From Mammaliicoccus sciuri (GTDB lineage Bacteria; Bacillota; Bacilli; Staphylococcales; Staphylococcaceae), in contig NZ_PPQD01000034.1 in the NCBI RefSeq assembly GCF_002901825.1, positions 128,545-192,544 of the forward strand: 64,000 bases of DNA. The letters are read 5' to 3'. The notes below the pieces were generated by a model. It was not told the origin of the DNA, did no database searches, and was given only the letters and a program-made list of their open reading frames with translations. The position numbers were made by a program, and so were the translations under genes. Shown in pieces: positions 27,539 through 37,207 of the stretch (the first letter of the stretch is position 1; every line of letters begins with the position of its first letter).

Positions 27539-27626
27539 GTTAGTGGATGTTTTTTCTAAGTCAATTAGTATATCTATACGAAATGACTTGTGGTATCATT
27601 ATATAATGAAAAAAAGAGGTGACAGT

Positions 27627-28772
27627 ATGATATATCTTGATAATGCTGCAACGACAAAGCCTAATGAGGATGTTATTCAAACATATATACAAATGAATCA
27701 ACAATACTTTTTTAATCCAAATAGTCCTCATTCTGCTGGCATAAAGATTGCTCATTTACTTGATAAAGCAAGAGAAAATATTAAACAATATTTAAATTTA
27801 AAAGACCCATTCAATATTATATTTACAAGTGGTGCTACTGAATCGAATAATATAGCACTTCAAGGGATGGCAAAAGCGAAAAAGAGATTTGGTAATACAA
27901 TTCTAACAACTAAAATGGAACATCCGTCAGTTCTTGAAACGATGAGAGGCTTAGAGGACGAAGGTTTTAATTTGAAATATATTAAAACGACAAATGATGG
28001 GAAATTAGATATATCATCTTTACAAGAATTGCTTAACGATGAAGTTGTACTTGTAACATGTATGCATGTCAATAATGTAATGGGGCAAATTCAACCGATT
28101 GAAGAAATTAGCCGAATTTTAGAAGAATATCCTAAAGTGCATTTTCATGTAGATGGTGTACAAGGTTTTGGGAAAATACCATTAGATATTAATTTAGCGG
28201 ATAGTTATAGTTTAAGCGCGCATAAATTCCACGGATTAAAAGGTTCAGGTATACTGGCGATTAAACAAATTAAATCGATTAAACAGATAATATTTGGTGG
28301 CGGACAAGAGCAAGGCTTAAGAAGCGGAACAGTTAATGCACCAGTCAATATTGCATTAGCAAAAGCGATGAGAATAATGAACGATAATATGGAAAATAAT
28401 GCTCAAGCATTAAGTCAAAGAGGTAGAGAAATTAGAGCGTTTGTAGCACAATATAAAGGTGTCTTGATTAATTCACCAATCGATGCAGCACCATATATAT
28501 TAAATATTTCTTTTCCAGGTGTTAAAGGTGAAGTATTAGTCAATGCATTTTCTAAATATGAAATTTATTTGTCTACAACGAGTGCATGTTCGTCAAAGAA
28601 AAGTTCTCATAATGAAACGTTAAAAGCAATGGGATTAAGCAACCTTGTTATTGAAGGAAGTATAAGAATAAGTATTGCACCAGATTTAACGAATGAACAA
28701 ATAGAACGTTTTAAAGATGCCTTTGATAAAGTATATAAAGAGGTAAAGGAGTTAATAAAATATGAATTTTGA
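27627..28772 (+). CDS. Cysteine desulfurase (NifS/IscS type), ThiI partner
   Basis: The 381-residue PLP enzyme takes sulfur from cysteine as a persulfide. [11 protein letters not shown] begins the protein, [12 protein letters not shown] carries the PLP-lysine and [10 protein letters not shown] the persulfide-forming Cys (short loop). The start is ATG 27627 after AGAGGTG; the longer frame from 27507 runs through the ezrA terminator and is rejected. The end overlaps thiI by 11 bp. In B. subtilis the equivalent NifZ is dedicated to ThiI for 4-thiouridine formation in tRNA, and that role is inferred here. Confidence 0.94.
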   Translation: MIYLDNAATTKPNEDVIQTYIQMNQQYFFNPNSPHSAGIKIAHLLDKARENIKQYLNLKDPFNIIFTSGATESNNIALQGMAKAKKRFGNTILTTKMEHPSVLETMRGLEDEGFNLKYIKTTNDGKLDISSLQELLNDEVVLVTCMHVNNVMGQIQPIEEISRILEEYPKVHFHVDGVQGFGKIPLDINLADSYSLSAHKFHGLKGSGILAIKQIKSIKQIIFGGGQEQGLRSGTVNAPVNIALAKAMRIMNDNMENNAQALSQRGREIRAFVAQYKGVLINSPIDAAPYILNISFPGVKGEVLVNAFSKYEIYLSTTSACSSKKSSHNETLKAMGLSNLVIEGSIRISIAPDLTNEQIERFKDAFDKVYKEVKELIKYEF

Positions 28773-29979
28773 TCACATTTTAGTGAGATACGGAGAACTG
28801 ACTTTAAAAACAGGTAATAGAAATATGTTTGTGAATAAATTAAAAGCAAACATCAAGAGCCGATTAATGCCACTTCAAGGTTATAAAGTACGTGCGAATC
28901 GTGACCGTATGTATATAGATGTACACGAAGGTTCTGACATTGAAGAAATGATGAGCAGAATTCAAACGGTTTTCGGCGTCCACTCTGTAAGTCCAGTAGT
29001 TCGAATTGATAAAGATTTAGATTTAATGAAAGAAATTGCCTTAAAGTTTGCGTATGATTTTAAAGATGGAGATACATTCAAAATAGATGTCAAACGTGCA
29101 GATAAAACGTTTGAACTTGATACTTTTCAATTGCAACAAGAATTAGGCGGTCATGTACTTCAAAATACTGATCATATAACAGTAAATGTTAAACAACCAG
29201 ATCATAAAATAAAAGTAGAAGTTCGTAAAGACGCTATTTATATGTACAACCGCGTACTTGAAGGCGCTGGTGGATTACCTGTTGGGACAGGTGGTAAAAC
29301 ATTACTTATGCTTTCAGGTGGAATAGATTCACCAGTGGCAGGCATGGAAGTGATGAAACGAGGCGTGACAATTGAAGCTATTCATTTTCATAGTCCGCCA
29401 TATACAAGTGAACAAGCTAAACAAAAAGTAATCGATTTAACAAAACAACTTGCTCACTTAACAGGCGATATCAAATTGCACATTGTACCTTTTACAGAAC
29501 TCCAAAAGCAAATTCATAAAGTCGTTGAAGAAAGCTTTACAATGACAAGTACAAGAAGAATGATGTTAAGAGTTACTGAGAAAGTAGCACATGAAATCGG
29601 TGCACACGCTATTGTAAATGGTGAGAATTTAGGACAAGTAGCGAGCCAAACTTTAGGCAGTATGTATGCCATTAACAGCGTAACATCAATGCCGATATTA
29701 CGTCCATTACTTACATTTGATAAAGAAGATATCGTTAAAAAGGCGAAAGCAATTAATACATTTGATTTATCAATTCAACCATTTGAGGATTGTTGTACGA
29801 TATTTACACCAAAAAATCCAAAGACAAATCCTAAACTAGAAAAAGTGGAATATTTTGAATCAAAATTTGATTTTGGTCCACTAATTGATGAAGCGGTTAA
29901 AAATGTAGAAACACTTACAATTTCTAAGCACGATGATTTGAATCAACAAAAAGAAGAATGGATGGATGAACTACTTTAA
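28762..29979 (+). CDS. thiI: tRNA 4-thiouridine synthase ThiI
   Basis: The 405-residue protein has an N-terminal ferredoxin-like and THUMP region (residues about 1-165) and a PP-loop ATP-pyrophosphatase domain with [13 protein letters not shown]. It ends without the C-terminal rhodanese domain of E. coli ThiI, as is normal for Bacillus-type ThiI, in which the cysteine desulfurase passes sulfur directly. It makes 4-thiouridine at position 8 of tRNA, and some homologues also serve thiamine synthesis. AAAGGAG precedes ATG 28762 inside the end of the desulfurase gene. Confidence 0.95.
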   Translation: MNFDHILVRYGELTLKTGNRNMFVNKLKANIKSRLMPLQGYKVRANRDRMYIDVHEGSDIEEMMSRIQTVFGVHSVSPVVRIDKDLDLMKEIALKFAYDFKDGDTFKIDVKRADKTFELDTFQLQQELGGHVLQNTDHITVNVKQPDHKIKVEVRKDAIYMYNRVLEGAGGLPVGTGGKTLLMLSGGIDSPVAGMEVMKRGVTIEAIHFHSPPYTSEQAKQKVIDLTKQLAHLTGDIKLHIVPFTELQKQIHKVVEESFTMTSTRRMMLRVTEKVAHEIGAHAIVNGENLGQVASQTLGSMYAINSVTSMPILRPLLTFDKEDIVKKAKAINTFDLSIQPFEDCCTIFTPKNPKTNPKLEKVEYFESKFDFGPLIDEAVKNVETLTISKHDDLNQQKEEWMDELL

Positions 29980-30026
29980 TACGAACGTTGGGATGTCGTT
30001 ATCATTAAAGTAGAGGAGATATCCAT

Positions 30027-30800
30027 ATGGAGTTTGATTTAAATATATTATTAATCATTATTTTGTTTGGTTTAATTGCATCGTTTATCGATTCAGTTGT
30101 AGGTGGAGGAGGATTGATTTCTTTACCTGCATTACTAGCAGTAGGAATGGATCCAGCCACAGCTCTAGGTACGAATAAATTAGCAAGTTCATTCGGTTCA
30201 TTTACGAGTACGATGAAATTTATAAGAGCAAAGAAAGTAGATTTCGATATTGTAGGTAAGTTATTTCCATTATCCTTTGTAGGTTCGATATTCGGTGCGA
30301 TTACTGCTACATATTTACCACCAGAATATTTAAAGCCATTAGCAATTATTATATTGGCACTTGTAACCATATACTCAATTGTAAAAAAAGATTGGGGAGA
30401 CATTAATCGATACAAGAAATTGTCTCTAAAAAAAGCAATCTTGTTTATTATTGGTGTAACGGTAATTGGTTATTATGATGGATTTCTTGGAGGCGGAACA
30501 GGATCATTTTTCCTATTTGCTTTATTAATAATCGGCCTTGATTATTTACACGCAGCAGGGAATGCTAAATTTTTAAATTTTGCTTCTAACATAGGTGCAT
30601 TACTGTTATTTATGGTTTTAGGACATGTCAATTATATCTATGGATTAAGTATGGCAGTATCTATGGTAATCGGTTCGTATTTAGGGGTTACGTTTGCTAT
30701 TAAAAAAGGCGTATCATACGTCAAAGTATTATTTATTGTTGTAACAATCACGTTAATACTCAAAAATCTATATGACTATATTAGTAGTCACTTTATGTAA
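30027..30800 (+). CDS. TSUP family (TauE/SafE) membrane transporter
   Basis: The 257-residue protein is almost wholly hydrophobic, with about seven to eight membrane helices and the duplicated glycine-rich motif of the family: VVGGGGLISLPALLAVGMDPATALGTNKLASS near the start (residues about 23-55, given here in family terms) and DGFLGGGTGSFF in the second half. TSUP proteins move sulfur or organic anions such as sulfite, sulfoacetate or taurine products. Substrate is unknown here; placement after nifS-thiI could hint at sulfur metabolism but is weak evidence. GAGGAGA precedes ATG 30027. Confidence 0.9.
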   Translation: MEFDLNILLIIILFGLIASFIDSVVGGGGLISLPALLAVGMDPATALGTNKLASSFGSFTSTMKFIRAKKVDFDIVGKLFPLSFVGSIFGAITATYLPPEYLKPLAIIILALVTIYSIVKKDWGDINRYKKLSLKKAILFIIGVTVIGYYDGFLGGGTGSFFLFALLIIGLDYLHAAGNAKFLNFASNIGALLLFMVLGHVNYIYGLSMAVSMVIGSYLGVTFAIKKGVSYVKVLFIVVTITLILKNLYDYISSHFM

Positions 30801-30834
30801 AAAACACCTTAGCGCATAGGCGCTAAGGTGTTTT
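30801..30834. terminator. Bidirectional terminator between the TSUP gene and nadK
   Basis: A 14-bp perfect stem (30801-30814 with 30821-30834) begins with an A-run and ends with a T-run. Confidence 0.9.
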
Positions 30835-30858
30835 AATTTATGGGATTGTTACTTATTT

Positions 30859-31662
30859 TTATAAGAATTTTCTTTGTACTTTACTCCAGAATGAATTTTG
30901 AGGTAATTTCAGTGTTCGAATATATTTATCTTGTATTCTAAGTGATATAAAGTCTGTTTCTTGAATGCTTAATGCTTCATTATCTAGTCCCATAATTGGA
31001 TAGTAGTTTCCTTCTTTATCGAGTATGATTTTAAGGGTTCTTGTATCACCTAATACTACTGAACTACTCACTGTTCTAAAATTGTTGTTATTCAGTGATG
31101 CGATTTCAGTTAGTTGCATGCTTCTAATTTTAGGGTCAATAATTGCGCCGTCTAATGATTTATTATATCCTGTTGATCCTGTTGGTGTTGATATTAACAA
31201 ACCATCCCCGTTGAATGCCTCGAAGTATTCGTCATCAATGTATATTTCCATCTTCATCGGTTTGATAACACTTGATTTAATGTAAAAATCATTTAAACAC
31301 ATATAAGACATTTGATTATTCAAGTTTACTTCTAGGACAGGATATTTTCTGACACTTACTTCATGAGAATCAATAGATTCTACTAAATGTGGAATGTCAT
31401 CAATACTAAAATCAACATATAAATAATTTTGGTCTAGTCGTGTTTTGATACCAATATATACTTTGTCTTTATTAAAGTTAGTTTTTCTACAAGCTTGTAA
31501 GAAACTCCCATCTCCTCCAACTGAAGCAATAATATCTGCATCATCGTAATTTGAAACAAATTCAAATCCGTGTGGTTCCATTTCATTCTGAATCTTTTCG
31601 CGTGTTTCCAATACGTCACGGTCTTTTGAACTAAATAAATAAATACGTTTATACGAAGTCAT
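30859..31662 (-). CDS. nadK: NAD kinase
   Basis: The 267-residue enzyme phosphorylates NAD to NADP. Family motifs are SVGGDGSFLQACR (residues 47-59) and FNGDGLLISTPTGSTGYNKSLDGA, in the order catalytic GGDG, then NE/D-like and TPTGSTAY-type loop. Length is as in B. subtilis and staphylococcal NadK. GGGAGGA lies upstream of ATG 31662 on the minus strand. It is a single-gene unit, convergent with the TSUP gene and divergent from sppA. Confidence 0.96.
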   Translation of the reverse strand: MTSYKRIYLFSSKDRDVLETREKIQNEMEPHGFEFVSNYDDADIIASVGGDGSFLQACRKTNFNKDKVYIGIKTRLDQNYLYVDFSIDDIPHLVESIDSHEVSVRKYPVLEVNLNNQMSYMCLNDFYIKSSVIKPMKMEIYIDDEYFEAFNGDGLLISTPTGSTGYNKSLDGAIIDPKIRSMQLTEIASLNNNNFRTVSSSVVLGDTRTLKIILDKEGNYYPIMGLDNEALSIQETDFISLRIQDKYIRTLKLPQNSFWSKVQRKFL

Positions 31663-31747
31663 AATTTATTCCTCCCAAAAGTTACAGTTATTATTAAAGT
31701 CTGTTATTATTATAAATGTAAATATTTAAAATAGAAAGGATGATACT

Positions 31748-32743
31748 ATGTCTAAACGAATTATAGCGATAATCATCGCAGCTGTTTTAGTTGTAGGTGG
31801 TATAGTTGTCAGCACAGTTGGCATATTTTTAGACGATTCGTGGAAAAAATCAGTAACAGATTCAGATGGTATTAGTGAGTCTGTCGTATCTGGTAGTGAT
31901 AGTAGTAGTAAAATTGTTAAATTATCAGTAGATGGTACCATTCAAGATACGGGTGTCCAAGAGTCGTTATTTAGTGGAGGAGGGTATAATCATGAATCCT
32001 TCTTAAAACAACTTGATAAAATTAAAAAAGACGATCAAGTTAAAGGTGTACTTCTAGTTGTGAATTCACCAGGTGGTGGAACATATGAAAGTGATGAAAT
32101 ACATAAAAAATTAGAAGAAATTAAAGCTAAAGATAAAAAAGTTTATGTACAAATGAAAAATATGGCAGCATCAGGTGGATATTATATTTCAACACCAGCT
32201 GACAAAATTTATGCAGGTTCACAAACATTAACAGGTTCACTTGGCGTTATTATCTCAAGCATTAATTATTCAGAACTTGCAAATGATTTAGGTGTGAAAG
32301 ATGAATCTGTTACTTCTGGTAAACATAAACAAATCTTGAATCCAATGAAAGAAATGTCAAAAGAAGAACGCGATATCATGCAATCCATCATTGATGATAG
32401 TTATAAACAATTTGTAAATGTCATTAAAGATGGTAGACATATGTCAGAATCAGAAGTTAAGAAATTAGCTGATGGTAGAATATATTCTGCACAACAAGCT
32501 AAATCAAATGGCTTAATTGATGAAATTGGTTATGAAGATGATGCAATTAAAGCATTAAGAAGTGACATTAAATCGAAAAATGCACAAGTTGTAACATATG
32601 ATACATCAGGTGGATTCTTAAACTTCCCAATGGCTGCTAAAAGTAAACTTTCTTCTATGATAGGTTTAGATGATATGACTAAATATGAAGCATTAATTAA
32701 AGCGAATAAATCACCACAACCTATGTATTTATACGGTGAATAA
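31748..32743 (+). CDS. sppA: Signal peptide peptidase SppA
   Basis: The 331-residue membrane serine protease has an N-terminal signal-anchor (about residues 4-28) and an S49 protease domain. The catalytic Ser-Lys dyad is visible: NMAASGGYYIS (Ser142) and SGKHKQILNPMKEMS (Lys194), 52 residues apart as in B. subtilis SppA. VVNSPGGG marks the oxyanion region. SppA degrades cleaved signal peptides and is linked to bacteriocin resistance in some Firmicutes. It is followed within 15 bp by an RDD membrane protein, so the two are probably cotranscribed. AAAGGAT precedes ATG 31748. Confidence 0.95.
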   Translation: MSKRIIAIIIAAVLVVGGIVVSTVGIFLDDSWKKSVTDSDGISESVVSGSDSSSKIVKLSVDGTIQDTGVQESLFSGGGYNHESFLKQLDKIKKDDQVKGVLLVVNSPGGGTYESDEIHKKLEEIKAKDKKVYVQMKNMAASGGYYISTPADKIYAGSQTLTGSLGVIISSINYSELANDLGVKDESVTSGKHKQILNPMKEMSKEERDIMQSIIDDSYKQFVNVIKDGRHMSESEVKKLADGRIYSAQQAKSNGLIDEIGYEDDAIKALRSDIKSKNAQVVTYDTSGGFLNFPMAAKSKLSSMIGLDDMTKYEALIKANKSPQPMYLYGE

Positions 32744-32755
32744 GGAGGGATTGTA

Positions 32756-33307
32756 ATGACAGAAACAAGTTATGAACAAGTCGCTACTACACGTGAACAA
32801 AGTGAAATTGAGCGTACTGTCAATAAATATATGTCTGATATTAAATCCATCGTATTTGCTGGATTCTGGGTCCGATTTTTAGCTTATATCATCGATATCT
32901 TAGCTTTAGCAGGATTTAAAGGTATTGTGTTAAGTCCGATATTTGCACTTACAGATATCAATGATTCTTATCTATGGGTGCCATACTTCAGTGTTGAAAA
33001 TATGGCAAGTGCCTTAATATTTTATTTATATTTCGTGTTGATGACGTATTATTTTAAAGCAACACTAGGCAAGATGATCTTAGGTTTAAGTGTCTATCGA
33101 GAAGATACTCAACCGCTCAAATTGAAGGATGTCCTATTTAGAGAATGGATCGGGCGAATTATATCTGGTGCACTATTAGGCATTCCATATATTGTAGTAG
33201 CATTTACTAAAAAGCATAAAGGTATTCATGACTATTTTGGGGAAACAGTCGTTCTCAAAAACAAATATGTTCAAATGAGAAAAGACTTCCAAAATGTGAT
33301 TGGATAA
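32756..33307 (+). CDS. RDD family membrane protein
   Basis: The 183-residue protein has an N-terminal polar region of about 35 residues, then the RDD domain with the first-helix motif WVRFLAYIIDILAL (Arg and Asp in and near the first helix) and two further membrane helices, including YYFKATLGKMILGL and IPYIVVAFTKKHKGIHD. RDD proteins are of unknown or diverse function; some affect Na+/H+ transport. It follows sppA by 12 bp with AAGGAGG, as a YteJ-like protein follows sppA (yteI) in B. subtilis. Confidence 0.88.
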   Translation: MTETSYEQVATTREQSEIERTVNKYMSDIKSIVFAGFWVRFLAYIIDILALAGFKGIVLSPIFALTDINDSYLWVPYFSVENMASALIFYLYFVLMTYYFKATLGKMILGLSVYREDTQPLKLKDVLFREWIGRIISGALLGIPYIVVAFTKKHKGIHDYFGETVVLKNKYVQMRKDFQNVIG

Positions 33308-33386
33308 CTAAGTTATAATCAAAAGAATTTTAAAGTCTCTTTAATCATGATAAAATATATTTATCAAGAATAAGGAGGCTTTTTTT

Positions 33387-33887
33387 ATGGCGCAAGTTAC
33401 ATTCAAGAATGAACCAATTACAATATTAGGTGAGGAAGTTAAAATAGGTTCAGTAGCACCTGATTTTACTGTATTAGCAAACGACCTATCTGAAAAGACA
33501 TTAAAAGACTATGAAGGTAAAAAGAAACTTATTAGTGCCGTACCTTCTTTAGATACAGGCGTGTGCAGTCAACAAACACGTAAATTTAATGAAGAAGCTG
33601 CAAATGAACAAGATGGCGTTGTTTTAACAATTTCTAACGACTTACCATTTGCTCAAAAAAGATGGTGTGCAGCTGAAGGATTAGATAATGTGATTACATT
33701 AAGTGACCACCGTGATTTATCATTTGGTGAAAACTATGGTGTTATCATGAAAGAACTTCGTTTATTAGCACGTTCAGTATTTGTTTTGGACAAAGATAAT
33801 AAAGTTGTTTATGCAGAAATAGTGAGTGAAGGTACAAACCATCCTGACTATGACAAAGCTTTAGAAGCATTTAAAAATTTAGACTAA
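33387..33887 (+). CDS. tpx: Thiol peroxidase (Tpx)
   Basis: The 166-residue atypical 2-Cys peroxiredoxin has the peroxidatic Cys in [15 protein letters not shown] (C60) and the resolving Cys in KRWCAAEG (C94). It reduces peroxides with thioredoxin. Length and spacing are standard. AAGGAGG precedes ATG 33387. A short terminator separates it from the methyltransferase gene, the order also seen in B. subtilis (tpx-ytxK-ackA region). Confidence 0.95.
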   Translation: MAQVTFKNEPITILGEEVKIGSVAPDFTVLANDLSEKTLKDYEGKKKLISAVPSLDTGVCSQQTRKFNEEAANEQDGVVLTISNDLPFAQKRWCAAEGLDNVITLSDHRDLSFGENYGVIMKELRLLARSVFVLDKDNKVVYAEIVSEGTNHPDYDKALEAFKNLD

Positions 33888-33903
33888 TTAACAACCATAA
33901 ACT

Positions 33904-33929
33904 GCTGTCCATTTAGTGGACAGCTTTTT
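33904..33929 (+). terminator. Intrinsic terminator of tpx
   Basis: An 8-bp stem (GCTGTCCA 33904-33911 with TGGACAGC 33917-33924, the pair tight at the loop) and a T-run. Confidence 0.8.
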
Positions 33930-33947
33930 ATACGAAAGAGGGCAATT

Positions 33948-34892
33948 ATGACTGAAGAAAAGAATATGATGGAAGTATTATTTGAAAAACTTGATGTAAA
34001 AAGTAAAGACCTCCACGATGAGAATGGACAAAGTTATATAGAGAATCTTGGTTTGGCGATGGAAGACATTTATACAAACCAAAGAGATCTTTTAGAACAA
34101 TCAACATTACAAGAACGAAGAAAAGCGTTCCAATTTGCTTATTTAAGTTTATTAAAAGAAGAAGTGATTCAACCCAATCATCAAATGACGCCAGATTCTA
34201 TTGGGTTTATATTAAGCTATCTTGTAAATTTATTTAACAAAAACAAAAAAGAATTAAACATTGTAGATATTGCAAGTGGTACAGGACATTTAAGTGCAAC
34301 AATCAACGAACAAAATCAAGATAAGACATTGATGCACCACTTGATTGAAGTTGATCCTGTATTACAACGTGTAAGTATACATTTAGCTAACTTCTTAGAA
34401 ATACCATTTGATGTGTATCCACAAGATGCCATTATGCCACTACCTTTAGAAGAAGCGGATGTTATTGTCGGCGATTTACCAGTAGGATATTACCCAGTTG
34501 ATGAACGCAGTAAAGAGATGAAATTAGGCTTTGATGAAGGGCATAGTTATAGTCATTATTTATTATTAGAACAAGCTGTTACAGCAACTAGACCAGGTGG
34601 GTATGTTTTCTTAATCGTACCAACAAATATCTTTGAAGGCGAAGAAGTGAAACAGCTTCAAAAATATATTGCAACAGAAACAGAAATGCAAGCATTTTTA
34701 AACTTTCCTAATTCATTATTCAAGACAGAACAATCACGTAAATCACTATTAATCTTACAGAAGAAAGATCCTAGAAATACTAAGAGTGTTGAAGTATTGC
34801 TAGCAAATATACCAGATTTCAAGGCACAATCTCAATTGCAAACGTTTTTATCAGAAGTAGATGAATGGATGAAAGAAAATCATTCTTTATAA
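33948..34892 (+). CDS. YtxK-like class I SAM-dependent methyltransferase
   Basis: The 314-residue protein has an N6-adenine-methylase-like fold: SAM motif I is DIASGTGHLSA and the usual DPPY/NPPY catalytic motif is VIVGDLPVGYYP. A helical N-terminal region (1-95) replaces a target-recognition domain. B. subtilis YtxK and streptococcal homologues lie beside ackA, as here, but their substrate is unknown. The altered DLPVGYY motif makes ordinary DNA adenine methylation uncertain. It lies 75 bp upstream of ackA. GAAAGAGGGC precedes ATG 33948. Confidence 0.85.
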   Translation: MTEEKNMMEVLFEKLDVKSKDLHDENGQSYIENLGLAMEDIYTNQRDLLEQSTLQERRKAFQFAYLSLLKEEVIQPNHQMTPDSIGFILSYLVNLFNKNKKELNIVDIASGTGHLSATINEQNQDKTLMHHLIEVDPVLQRVSIHLANFLEIPFDVYPQDAIMPLPLEEADVIVGDLPVGYYPVDERSKEMKLGFDEGHSYSHYLLLEQAVTATRPGGYVFLIVPTNIFEGEEVKQLQKYIATETEMQAFLNFPNSLFKTEQSRKSLLILQKKDPRNTKSVEVLLANIPDFKAQSQLQTFLSEVDEWMKENHSL

Positions 34893-34967
34893 ACTGTATT
34901 AATGCTTGATTCATAACTGTATTAGTGTTTAAATAGTATAGAATAGTATTATCAGGAGGAAGTCTAA

Positions 34968-36164
34968 ATGACAAAAATTATAGCAATTAATGCTGGTAGC
35001 TCATCTTTAAAATTCCAATTATTTGAGATGCCTGAAGAAAAAGTTATCACAAAAGGATTAATCGAGCGTATCGGATTGAAAAATTCAATTTTCTCAATTA
35101 CGGTTAACGGGGAAAAAATTACAAAAACATTAGATATTGAAAATCATGAAGTTGCAGTAAATATCATGATTGAAGCTTTAAAAGAGCATAATATCATCGA
35201 AGACATTAATGATATTCAAGGTACTGGACATCGTGTTGTTCACGGCGGAGAATTATTCCCAGAATCAGCACTTGTTACTGAAGATGTATTAGCTAAAATC
35301 GAATCATTAACTGATTTAGCGCCTTTACACAACCCAGCAAACATCATGGGTATTAAAGCATTTAGAAAATTATTGCCAAGTATCCCACATGTTGCAGTAT
35401 TCGATACATCATTCCACCAAACAATGCCAGAAGAATCATATTTATACAGCTTACCTTACAACTTCTATAAAGATTTCGGTATTCGTAAATATGGTTTCCA
35501 TGGTACAAGTCATAAATATGTATCTGAAAGAGCAGCAGAATTATTAGATCGTCCATTAGATCAATTAAGAATTATCTCTTGTCATATTGGTAATGGTGCT
35601 TCTATTGCTGCAATTGACGGTGGTAAATCAGTTGATACTTCAATGGGCTTCACACCATTAGCAGGTGTTACAATGGGTACACGTTCAGGTAACCTTGACC
35701 CAGCTTTAATTCCATATATCATGGAGAAAACTGGTAAAAATGCTGAAGAAGTATTAAATATCCTTAATAAAGAATCAGGTTTACTTGGTATCTCAGGTTC
35801 ATCAAGTGACTTAAGAGATATTGAGCAAGACGCTAACGAAGGTAACGAACGTGCTAAATTAGCATTAGATGTATTCGCATCTAGAATCCATAAATATATG
35901 GGATCATATGCTACAAGAATGCACGGCTTAGATGCAATTGTATTTACAGCTGGTGTAGGGGAAAACTCTGACACAGTTCGTGCTAAAGTATTAGAAGGAT
36001 TAGAATTTATGGGTGTATATTGGGATCAACGCTTAAACACAGGTTTACGTGGAGAAGAAGCATTCATCAACTACCCACATTCACCAGTAAAAGTTATTGT
36101 AATTCCAACTGACGAAGAAGTTATGATCGCACGTGACGTTGTGAAATTTGGTAACTTAGGATAA
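34968..36164 (+). CDS. ackA: Acetate kinase
   Basis: The 398-residue enzyme interconverts acetate plus ATP and acetyl phosphate. [16 protein letters not shown] at the N-terminus, [25 protein letters not shown] and TAGVGENS are the classic ASKHA-fold motifs. It generates ATP during overflow metabolism and counterbalances AcsA encoded 29 kb away. AGGAGGA precedes ATG 34968. It may have its own promoter in the 75 bp after the methyltransferase gene and has its own terminator. Confidence 0.97.
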   Translation: MTKIIAINAGSSSLKFQLFEMPEEKVITKGLIERIGLKNSIFSITVNGEKITKTLDIENHEVAVNIMIEALKEHNIIEDINDIQGTGHRVVHGGELFPESALVTEDVLAKIESLTDLAPLHNPANIMGIKAFRKLLPSIPHVAVFDTSFHQTMPEESYLYSLPYNFYKDFGIRKYGFHGTSHKYVSERAAELLDRPLDQLRIISCHIGNGASIAAIDGGKSVDTSMGFTPLAGVTMGTRSGNLDPALIPYIMEKTGKNAEEVLNILNKESGLLGISGSSSDLRDIEQDANEGNERAKLALDVFASRIHKYMGSYATRMHGLDAIVFTAGVGENSDTVRAKVLEGLEFMGVYWDQRLNTGLRGEEAFINYPHSPVKVIVIPTDEEVMIARDVVKFGNLG

Positions 36165-36180
36165 TCAAGTATATTTAAAA

Positions 36181-36231
36181 GCGAGACAGGCGTAACTTAT
36201 GTGTGAATAAGATGCCAGTCTCGTTTTTTTA
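36181..36231 (+). terminator. Intrinsic terminator of ackA
   Basis: A stem built from CGAGACAGG (36182-36190) and the CCAGTCTCG segment ending at 36223, with a long internal loop and a 7-base T-run. Confidence 0.75.
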
Positions 36232-36292
36232 TGTTTAAAAAGTGATTCTTCGGTTATATGTAAGTAATGCATATTCTAAGGAGGATATATAA

Positions 36293-36421
36293 ATGAGACC
36301 AGAGAGAGCATTAATGCGATTAGTTAGAATCGTTACACGCAGAGTCGTTAAAGAACAATCTAAAAAACAGAAACAAGAAAATAACCAAAACTTAAAAGAT
36401 CAAAATAATAATCAAAACTAA
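36293..36421 (+). CDS. Small basic peptide, 42 residues
   Basis: A short ORF encodes 42 residues: a basic N-terminal half (RPERALMRLVRIVTRRVVK) that could form an amphipathic helix, and a Gln/Asn/Lys-rich hydrophilic tail. It is preceded by a near-ideal ribosome-binding site AAGGAGGA (36278-36285) seven bases before the ATG, and is followed four bases later by a strong terminator, so it has all the marks of a real single-gene unit. I do not recognise the peptide. Its function is unknown; RNA, membrane or ribosome association are possibilities from charge alone. Confidence 0.7.
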   Translation: MRPERALMRLVRIVTRRVVKEQSKKQKQENNQNLKDQNNNQN

Positions 36422-36424
36422 TAT

Positions 36425-36457
36425 AAAAGCGTTCAGCCATTTCGACTGAACGCTTTT
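36425..36457. terminator. Bidirectional terminator between the small-peptide gene and uspA
   Basis: A 12-bp perfect stem (36425-36436 with 36446-36457), with A- and T-runs as part of the arms. Confidence 0.88.
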
Positions 36458-36464
36458 CTTATAT

Positions 36465-36974
36465 CTATTTATTTACTTCGTGGTGTTCTTCGAATAATTC
36501 TTTTGTTGCTACAACTGGTTCGAAATCTTCAGGCATTGTTTCTGTTCTTACTACTAGAACGTCACATGGTGAGTTTCTCACTATTGATTCTGATACAGAG
36601 CCAACGATAAATCGTTCTACTGCATTTAATCCTGAAGTACCACACATGATTAAATCTACGTCAAATTCTACTGCTAATTTTTTAGGAATAACTGTTTTTG
36701 GAGATCCGAATTCAAGTTTAGTCGCTACATTATGAACACCATTATTCTCAGCGAATTCTTTATATCCAGATAATAAACTTTCAGCAAAACTTGTTGCTTT
36801 ATTTACTATTTGAGTATCATAGGCTTCAACACTTGCATATGATCTTGAATCTACAACATTAACAATTGTTAATTTAGCATCATTACGTTTAGCAACGGCT
36901 ACAGCTTTATTATAAGCCCATTCTGATTCAGTTGATCCATCTACTGCAATTAAAATATTTTTGTAACTTAACAT
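36465..36974 (-). CDS. Universal stress protein, UspA family
   Basis: The 169-residue Usp-fold protein has ILIAVDGSTESEWAYNKAV at its start (given in part: IAVDGS, residues 8-13) and the ATP-binding glycine motif CGTSGLNAVERFIVGSVS near the C-terminus. Usp proteins act in stationary phase and stress; ATP-binding members often work as dimers. The protein extends about 20 charged residues past the usual end. AGGAGG precedes ATG 36974 on the minus strand. In staphylococci a Usp gene lies between ackA and ald, as here. Confidence 0.93.
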   Translation of the reverse strand: MLSYKNILIAVDGSTESEWAYNKAVAVAKRNDAKLTIVNVVDSRSYASVEAYDTQIVNKATSFAESLLSGYKEFAENNGVHNVATKLEFGSPKTVIPKKLAVEFDVDLIMCGTSGLNAVERFIVGSVSESIVRNSPCDVLVVRTETMPEDFEPVVATKELFEEHHEVNK

Positions 36975-37154
36975 AGAAACCGCCTCCTAGTTCTTTTATT
37001 TAATTATATCATAATTTTCTGAAAAAATAACAATATAAACTTTTAAATAATAGGGAATTTACACGATTTTTATATAAAGTATGTTAAGATTGCGTTATAG
37101 TAAGAAAATTAAAAAAATTTAGAAAATAAGGATAATATAAAAAATGAATAATAA

Positions 37155-37168
37155 TGATTGCGCTTTCA
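37155..37168 (+). promoter_or_regulatory. Possible degenerate cre site at the ald promoter
   Basis: TGATTGCGCTTTCA matches the cre consensus at all fixed positions except 4 and 5 and overlaps the -35 box of the predicted ald promoter. Confidence 0.3.
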
Positions 37169-37186
37169 AATTAGTGGCGTTATGAT
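37158..37186 (+). promoter_or_regulatory. Predicted ald promoter
   Basis: TTGCGC (37158-37163), a 17-bp spacer and TATGAT (37181-37186) lie just upstream of the ald ribosome-binding site. The short 5' leader leaves no room for a riboswitch. Confidence 0.5.
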
Positions 37187-37207
37187 AAAAGCAAGGAGGA
37201 ATGAAAA

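Noticed and set aside
27507-27626. Longer start for the cysteine desulfurase at 27507
   Set aside because: It reads through the ezrA terminator. ATG 27627 has a good ribosome-binding site and begins the conserved IYLDNAATT sequence.
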